This document shows positions 57,579-64,000 of a DNA stretch of 64,000 nucleotides, in pieces. Each line of letters starts with the position of its first letter. Position 1 is the first letter of the stretch. The DNA comes from Dioscorea cayenensis subsp. rotundata. Lineage: Eukaryota > Streptophyta > Magnoliopsida > Dioscoreales > Dioscoreaceae. A program made the position numbers and the translations under genes. The stretch covers positions 1,240,001-1,304,000 of the forward strand of contig NC_052475.1 in the NCBI RefSeq assembly GCF_009730915.1, given 5' to 3'. The notes under the pieces are model-generated. The model ran no database searches, was not told the origin of the DNA, and saw only the letters and a list, made by a program, of their open reading frames with translations.

Positions 57579-57590
57579 CATGCATGCATG
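57579..57590 (+). promoter_or_regulatory. Overlapping RY repeats (CATGCATGCATG) before the YUCCA gene
   Basis: CATGCATGCATG lies 41 bp before the first ATG and next to a TATTATAAG sequence that may be the TATA box. CATGCA is the RY element bound by seed B3 factors (LEC2, FUS3, ABI3). That seed regulators act here is inference. Confidence 0.45.
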
Positions 57591-57631
57591 TATTATAAGA
57601 AAGCTTAGCTAGCTAGCACTGTTGCCATGCA

Positions 57632-59079
57632 ATGCAATTCATTGATCACAAGATGAAGAAGGAGGTTGCGGTGATCATCGGAGCAGGGCCGGCCGGTATT
57701 GCCACCGCGGCGTGCCTGAATAATCTCTCCATTCCTAACATCATCTTGGAGAAAGATGATTGCATTGCATCTCTTTGGAAAAAGAGATCATATGACCGTT
57801 TGAAACTTCATCTTGCTAAACAATTTTGTTCATTACCACTCATGCCTCTCCCACACTCTGCACCAACCTTCATTTCGAAAGCCGAATTCATCGGTTACTT
57901 GGATAACTATGTTGAGCATTTCAAGCTTCATGTTGTTTACTGCACTGAGGTTGTTTCTGCTGCATTGGATGAGAATGGTAATTCTTGGATTATTACTGTC
58001 AGCAATAGGATTTCAGGTAAGAAAGACGAGTATTCGGCGAGGTTTTTGATTGTTGCTACCGGGGAAAATTCGGAGAAGTTCATCCCTGAAATTCATGGCC
58101 TTAAGAGCTTCTCCGGCGAGGTAATTCACTCGTCGGAGTATAGGTCTGGCGAGGTTTTCAGTACTAAGAATGTGCTTGTTGTTGGAAGTGGAAACTCTGG
58201 AATGGAAATTGCTTATGATTTGTCAAAATTTGGAGCTCGAACATCAATTGCAGTTCGTAGCCCGGTATTTATAACTAAAATTTCATATTGTGTTTGATCT
58301 TAATATTGTTTTTGTAGTTCACATGTTGATATCTGTTATGTTGCAGTTTCATGTGATGAGTAAAGAGACGATACATTTTGGGATGGTACTAATGAAATAC
58401 TTCCCAGTGAAAATTGTTGATGTTCTTCTTGTCATGTTAGCAAAGTTTAAGTATGGAAATTTGTCAAAGTACGGAATTGTTCGGCCAAAAAACGGGCCGT
58501 TAAAGATGAAGGCAGCAACCGGTCGATCTGCAGTTATCGATGTTGGTACTGTCGACAAGATAAAGTCAGGGGAGATTACAGTATGTATTATGTAAATTCT
58601 CGTATTAGTATCATCAGTTAAAAGTAGTGTCAATCATATTGATTATTTTCAGGTAGTCAAAGCGATATCTAGAATTAGAGGTGATGAAGTTATCTCAATT
58701 GATGGTAGCTCGAATCGCTTCGATGTTATCATCTTTGCAACAGGGTATAGAAGCACAGCAAATACTTGGCTCAAGGTATTTATGAATACATATATATATA
58801 TATATATATACAAATGTATATATGTATGTGTATTTATATAGTTTGAATTGATTGCAAAGAGTTGAAGGTTTGATCTGAATGCAGGATGGAGAGTTCATGC
58901 TTAATGAAACAGGGATGCCAAAACAGAGCTTTCCAGAGCACTGGAAAGGAAGGAATGGACTCTATTGTGCAGGATTGTCAAGAAGAGGACTTCCTGGTGT
59001 TTCCATGGATGCTCAAAACATAGCCAATCATATTAATATGGTTTGTTTACTTGTTTTAGACTTTGATTTCATGACCTGA
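57632..59079 (+). CDS. YUCCA-type flavin monooxygenase, YUC10/11 clade (four exons)
   Basis: Exons 57632-58264, 58347-58580, 58653-58775 and 58885-59079 give 394 aa; starting at the second in-frame ATG (57653) gives 387 aa and fits the family better. YUCCA enzymes convert indole-3-pyruvate to auxin with NADPH and FAD. The FAD motif GAGPAG (residues 17-22), the [19 protein letters not shown] block, IVATGEN, the NADPH motif GSGNSGME and the FATGYRS motif are present. [27 protein letters not shown] near the end agrees with the YUC10/YUC11 clade of short, mostly seed-expressed members. The last residues ([13 protein letters not shown]) read past a donor-like ATG/GTTTGT and may not be native. Intron 3 contains a TA repeat. 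A shared 3' region with PSAN follows. Confidence 0.92.
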
Positions 59080-59190
59080 ATTAATTAAAGAACATAGAAA
59101 TTAAAAGCTTATGAAGTAATAAAATTATAAGTACAATAGATGGAGAAGAAGAAGAAGACTATGGAATGATGACATGATGTGGCATTTTAA

Positions 59191-59875
59191 TCACCATTTC
59201 CAGAAGACATTGGATCCACACTTGAACTTGTCTTTGCCTTCGCACTCGAGATCCAAGTCATCGGAGATGAATGGCACTTTCTGGGATTAGAGAAACAGAG
59301 ACATTTTTAGAATTAATCAAACAATGTGTAATTCAAGAAAGTTGAGTCTTTGATACTCAGAAATTTCAGACCTTTTTTTTAGCTAGATCTTGGCAACCGG
59401 TGAAGTTCTCCGGGAACTTGCAGGTGCCAAACTCGACAGTGTACGCACGGGCGAAGTTGGCACCGGTTGTAGCCAACCTCTTCTTATCATTCAGTTCCTG
59501 CAAAAAATTCAAGAATGATGATCATCAATTGAATTTTTCATTAAACCATAACAGACACATGCATGATGATGTTCAACACAAGATGCTAACCTTGTTGGCT
59601 TTGCTCTTCTCAAGGTACTCGTCGAAGATACTGGCATTGGCAGAGGAAGTGGCAGCGGTGGTGGTGAAGACGATGGCTGCCAGGGATAGAAGGGCAGCCC
59701 TTCTTCCCTCAGCCGCTTTGGCTTGAAGCACGGTCCGTGATTGTTGAGCTCTAATGGCGGGCAACTTTGGAGTGGCGATGGCCGTGGTTGGAGCCGAAGC
59801 AAGTTTCGAGCTGAGATCAGAGCCTGCAGAGAGAACATAACTGCAAGCTAAGACACTAGAGTTCATGGCAGCCAT
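59191..59875 (-). CDS. PSAN: Photosystem I subunit N (PsaN), chloroplast precursor (three exons)
   Basis: Exons 59591-59875, 59372-59497 and 59191-59280 (minus) give 166 aa. A stroma-targeting region rich in Ser/Ala/Thr is followed by a lumenal signal with a twin arginine (GRRAALLSLAAIVF, RR at 58-59) and an ANA/SIF cleavage site at about residue 81. This agrees with the known delta-pH/Tat-dependent import of PsaN. The mature protein of about 85 aa begins SIFDEYLEKSKANKEL and ends KCGSNVFWKW, with four cysteines. It sits on the lumenal side of photosystem I near the plastocyanin docking site. The start MAAMNSSVLACSY resembles grass PsaN from memory, supporting a monocot. Convergent with the YUCCA gene: 111 bp between stop codons. 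Confidence 0.96.
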
Positions 59876-60229
59876 GAATACAAACCTTGAATGATGCTTT
59901 GATGGTTGAGGATGGAGATGATTGTGCTATTAAAAAAGAATTGTGGCAGGCGTGTGGATAAGGTGAGATTGCCTCAAGCTCATTGGCAGCTCTGCTTCTC
60001 CACAATATCACATTGCTGGCAAAAGTGGGCCATCCAAACAATTTGTAAGGATGTCTTTTTAATCCTGAAACACAAAATCTTGTCTTCACATTAACTAGAT
60101 CAAGAGATTTCACCAGAAATGGAAGCACACATTGCCTTTCAAACTGGTTTACTGCTCTAGTATTGCAATTTTCCTGTTTTTTATTGTACACATGGGAATT
60201 GGCAGGAAATTGGAAGATGGGTTCAAGAT
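59876..60229. promoter_or_regulatory. PSAN promoter and 3' flank of the lyase gene
   Basis: A 354-bp spacer between two genes on the same strand. It must hold the lyase gene's polyadenylation region and the full proximal PSAN promoter, so the latter is compact. Confidence 0.5.
59957..59963. promoter_or_regulatory. I-box (GATAAGG) in the PSAN promoter
   Basis: GATAAGG on the plus strand, about 80 bp upstream of the PSAN start codon, matches the I-box found in many light-regulated photosynthesis genes. Short motifs of this kind also occur by chance. Confidence 0.35.
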
Positions 60230-63200
60230 TCAAGCTTTTCTGTCAACAGCAGTGCTGATTTTTGCAAACTTTGCTTCAAGTTCAAACCATGTGTCAAGAC
60301 CAATGAGCTTGTTGAACTCCTCGAAAGTGGCTAGTTTGTGAAGCTGGTCTCTGGTGCTTCCGGACTCTTTGATAACCTTGAGAATGTCAATCATTGCGCG
60401 GGCAGAAGCATAGAGAGTTGTCAGTGGGTGAACGATGATATGGAAACCCATTGCTTTTAGTTCTTGCGGTGTGTGCAGTGGTGTGACTCCTCCTTCAAGC
60501 ATGTTGCAGACCCTGTAACCTTTTGTCTCACGGCCAATTTCGATAAGCTCTGCATCATTCCTTGGTGCCTCGACAAAACAGGCATCTGCTCCTGCCTGCA
60601 TAGATTCAAATTCACATAGTAAGAACATAGTATGTCCATAACATATGAAATAAGCAATACATTTCTTAAAACCGCTTTAATTTTAGTCTAAGCAAAGCGC
60701 ATCAGAACATTGATTTTCTCAGTCTAAAACTGACATGCATTTTGTTGTAAGTTTGGCCATTAAAAGAACCATAAGAAGAAATGTGATGTAGAACAAAATA
60801 AGTAGCGAAAAGGCTGAAACAGGAAGAAATTTTCAATGAAGGGATAAAGCTAAGAATTTTGCATATTTACACTACTAAAGAAGCAGGAACTGAAAAAACA
60901 TGGATTCCTAATCAAATATAGACACAGGGAACATTGGATGCTCCCTTCTATTTTCTATGTGAAGTGAAAACATAAACACAAAAATGGGTAGTATGGATCT
61001 CACTGACAAATTACAAGTGGAGCACAGAAGTGAACTATATAGCTCACGAAATTCAGCAATTTTAGCTTGTTTTAAATTTCAGCAAAGAAAACAGTTATAT
61101 AGCTTATGTTTTGTATCTGTCATTATAGAACATGGCAACTCATAAAATTTGAATGTTCAGTAACCAAAAACGTGCTATGAATTTACAAAATTGATAAACA
61201 CTATAAGCATTTCAAAACTATCCTTCTAAAGCAGCAGAAGCTGACATTAGTTGTCACATTTCAAAACACAACAGATTAATAACATAGTAATTACATCATA
61301 ATACCTGAAAAGTGAAAACAAGGAGAAATACACAACATCATAAAAGGAAATAAATACATCACCGCGTTTATCTACCTTTCAAACGTACACAAATAAATAG
61401 GACACAATTGTTTAGTTCATGACCACAGTAAATCCCCAACTAGCAAAAATTATAAAAGCACATTTACTTTGCAAATTCATGGCATGAGTTTCAAAAACCA
61501 AGGACAAGATTGATAAGCCATATCCTCAAAGTCCTGGAACTGCGAAATTGATTGATTGATTCCCCCTAGATTTGACAGCTTATCTTAATTTTTAGGATGC
61601 TAATGCCATTCACTCAGAAACATAACATTGCAACTTAATCAAATGACATTTATTTGTTTACCAACTGTGTCAGCATCTAAGATATCTTTAAGGCCTTAAA
61701 GTCTTGCATTTCAGAGGAATGGAGCCCAAGTAGCTTGGTATAATTTAGATAAGGATAAAGTTATCACATAGTTGGACATAGACGCAGAACTCTTTCCAAA
61801 GAGCCATGACTTTTCTTCACCCTTGTTGCACCTCAGTCCCCCATAATATATGGAAATGTTAGGTGGAAAGAAACAACACTGATCTATATTTATTTTCTTT
61901 GAACTAAGTCCAGACTTAATTTAGTTTATAGGACAACATGTCTGTGTGTGCGCTCTAATTCAGAGCATTAATGGTGCTGATATTATCCTACACAACATAT
62001 AAATTTTAAAGAATAAGGAATTCAACAAGATAATGTAATCAGTTCTCCTTTATTGGAATTAACCAGTTGTACAAGGCAAGAAAAGCAGAATTGGTCATCC
62101 TCCCTTGTCAACAAATACCAAACGTTTTTCTGAAGTATGAGCCTATGAATCTAGATGAATGACAGAAATCCATCACTTTCATTACAGATCTTACACCTTC
62201 AGAAGATAGATATAACGCAGAGCCAATGAAAATCCCTTTAAGATAAGTCAAATGATCTTCCTTGGATACTGAGTTGCCTTTTTCTATCTTGAAGCTTTTA
62301 CTCAATTTTAGTAGGTATACATGTGCATACTCCCAAAGGTTTCTCCAAAATTGCTAGTCCACCTCTTATATTGAGTATAAAACTCAGGATTCTGCCAGAT
62401 GTAATTATCATTTCTGGTTTTTACATGCTATCTTGTGGTAAATGCTTAAACATGTAGGTTATGTATATGATGCAGTTCTCCAACGTTTGTCTCTGATAGG
62501 AAGTCTGAGAGTACAGTGAAGATGAGATTACCAAAAAGAGCAGTTAAATCTTCTATAATCAATCCCTTCTCCCTTTCTGAAATCCCATTATGTATTACTT
62601 TCCTTATCTTGGAGGTCAATTTTATGCATTGTTATAGAAAAAAAGGATCAAGAAGGAATTTAATACTTAAGCCCAGAAGAATTAAAAAATAGAAGAATAT
62701 TTTCTGGTTGACTAGTCCGAAATGTAGTGGATACCACTGATGGTGACAGCCAAATACTATAATTAACCAGCAATACCACATCATACATTAGGTCTAATCA
62801 TGGTATATCTCAAAACTAGGTCCACAAATTTAAATAAACACTTAGATCCATGGGGTAAAAAATATGCATGATTAATCTTTAGCAGGTCATAAACACAAAC
62901 ATACATCTTCAGGGAGGGGCATCAAATATATTCACAAGAACAAAATCAGAATCAGTTAATCATCATTTGCAACGCAAGTATCCAGGAAGAATTAATAGTG
63001 TAGAATGAAAGAACTGAGATAAAACAATATCCTTCCGTTTCATGATCAATACCTCCATGTAAAGGTTAGCCCTATAAATTGCTTCGCCAAGCCCAGTCTT
63101 TGCAGATGTTGCACGTGCATCAGTTCTAGCAACAAGGAAAAAGTCAGCATCCCCTATAGCATCTCTAGCAGAGGCAATCTTTGCTGCATGCTCTTGTGCT

Positions 63201-64000
63201 GAAATCACCTATAGGTATCAAAATAGAAAACACACTGATTCAATCCAAGGGGAATGTGAAAGCACAACAAAAAGAGTTGCCTGCCAATTAACGAGACAAG
63301 GTGCCCATAGCCATACAGGTGCACCAAAGAAAGTTTCAGGAATGAACAATAACTATACAGTAAAAGCAAGTAGTTGGTAGATATGAAAAGAATCCACTTT
63401 GTAGCATGCGCAAGAACTTCACACTTCTCAAAAGCATCAAAAGCGTGTAAAGGATTCAACCATTACCTGCTTGCCGCGCATATGCCCTTCTCGCCAAAGA
63501 AGAATAAAGAAAACAATAGATTAATCAGCATCAGACCATTTAAAACTAAGTGACGAATAAAATCAAATTAAAGCTATAAAGAAGCTACAGTAATGCCCAA
63601 GTCAAAAAAGAAAGCTCCCACACACCACATTTCTTAGGCCATGCTTGATCCTGAAATCATAGAATACAATTCAAATCTGTTAGTATGATTTCTAGGAATA
63701 TGATTAACTTCACTCATCTAAAAAACCACAATACATCACCTCAAGGAAGCAGCCAGCGGCACCAGCTGCAATCAAATCCCTGACAGTCCTCTGAACATTC
63801 AGTGCATTCCCACCTCCAGTATCTACCAAACATTATTAAAGATCAAAATTAAAGCAAACTGATGGCCAATGTAGTAGGCTTCCAAGCTCTTCAATTCTCA
63901 GTAGCATTTTCATAATTAATGAACAATTAATGTCTTGGTCTACCATATATTCAAAACCACGGAGAAAGAGCAACAAGAATGCCATTAAATCGATCTAAAA
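60230..64000 (-). CDS. Isocitrate lyase/PEP mutase family enzyme, chloroplast type; 5' part outside the window
   Basis: Five 3' exons are in the window (minus): 63740-63822, 63626-63650, 63467-63486, 63053-63208 and 60230-60595. Together they read DTGGGNALNVQRTVRDLIAA, then DQAWPKKCGHMRGKQ, then the lyase core (FLVARTDARATSAKTGLGEA) and the C-terminal part (GADACFVEAPRN, CNMLEGGVTPL) with stop at 60230. PKKCGHM is the family's active-site loop, with the cysteine of lyase-type members. Plant homologues are annotated as carboxyvinyl-carboxyphosphonate phosphorylmutase, though C-C lyase activity on oxaloacetate-like acids is more likely. Two exons are only 25 and 20 nt and the last intron is 2,457 bp. 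The N-terminal exons and start lie beyond 64,000; 63,823-64,000 looks intronic. Confidence 0.9.

Noticed and set aside
60596-63052. Open frames within the 2.46-kb intron of the lyase gene (for example 62108-62305)
   Set aside because: Short, AT-rich, no domain and no transposon ends. Treated as intron sequence.
1-64000. CRISPR arrays, tRNA or rRNA genes, bacterial-type operons, polydnavirus-like or Polinton-like elements
   Set aside because: I looked for short regular repeats with unique spacers, tRNA-like cloverleaf ends and capsid or polymerase-like frames and saw none.

Overview
The window is nuclear DNA of a flowering plant. It has AT-rich intergenic DNA, short GT-AG introns, plant-only gene families (PLS-type PPR, NAC, YUCCA, U-box/ARM) and a nuclear gene for the chloroplast photosystem I subunit PsaN. 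The PsaN transit peptide and C-terminus look monocot-like. A non-grass monocot such as a yam relative is my guess, but the species cannot be fixed from the sequence alone.

Layout. Positions 1 to about 24,800 are transposon-rich and gene-poor. They hold a Harbinger-type MITE (2935-3591), a broken Ty1/copia element with two LTRs and a 5-bp target duplication (4490-10507), a small two-exon gene for a 73-aa protein (13828 to about 14,200, minus), a CACTA-like array of GGCGTTT-type palindromes interrupted by a 1.97-kb TIR element, and an old L1-type LINE (minus). The LINE is itself interrupted by a gypsy-like solo LTR and by a 5'-truncated second LINE. A segment of about 1 kb occurs twice in direct orientation. 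One copy holds the copia element and the other (23575-24810) keeps the empty site, so the order of events can be read.

Positions 25,400 to 64,000 are gene-rich. In order: an unrecognised plant protein (minus); two head-to-head PPR genes with start codons 58 bp apart (SLO2-like, minus; At2g21090-like, plus); a class II histone deacetylase of the HDA14 type; an XND1/NAC104-type NAC gene; mitochondrial branched-chain ketoacid dehydrogenase E1-alpha; an ACT-repeat protein of the ACR3 type; a DnaJ-X protein (minus); a U-box/ARM E3 ligase; a PP2C phosphatase (minus); a YUCCA10/11-type flavin monooxygenase; PSAN (minus); and the 3' part of an isocitrate-lyase/PEP-mutase family gene (minus) whose 5' end lies beyond the window. 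The exon models were built by hand, and the exon lengths keep frame throughout each gene.

The genes are mostly independent housekeeping and developmental loci; I see no operon-like system or gene cluster. The most notable signals are three GC-AG introns that are all exactly 77 bp, two adjacent exons of 25 and 20 nt that split an active-site motif, the 58-bp shared PPR promoter, an orphan polyQ exon behind HDA14, and the dated transposon nesting. I found no clearly new biological system.
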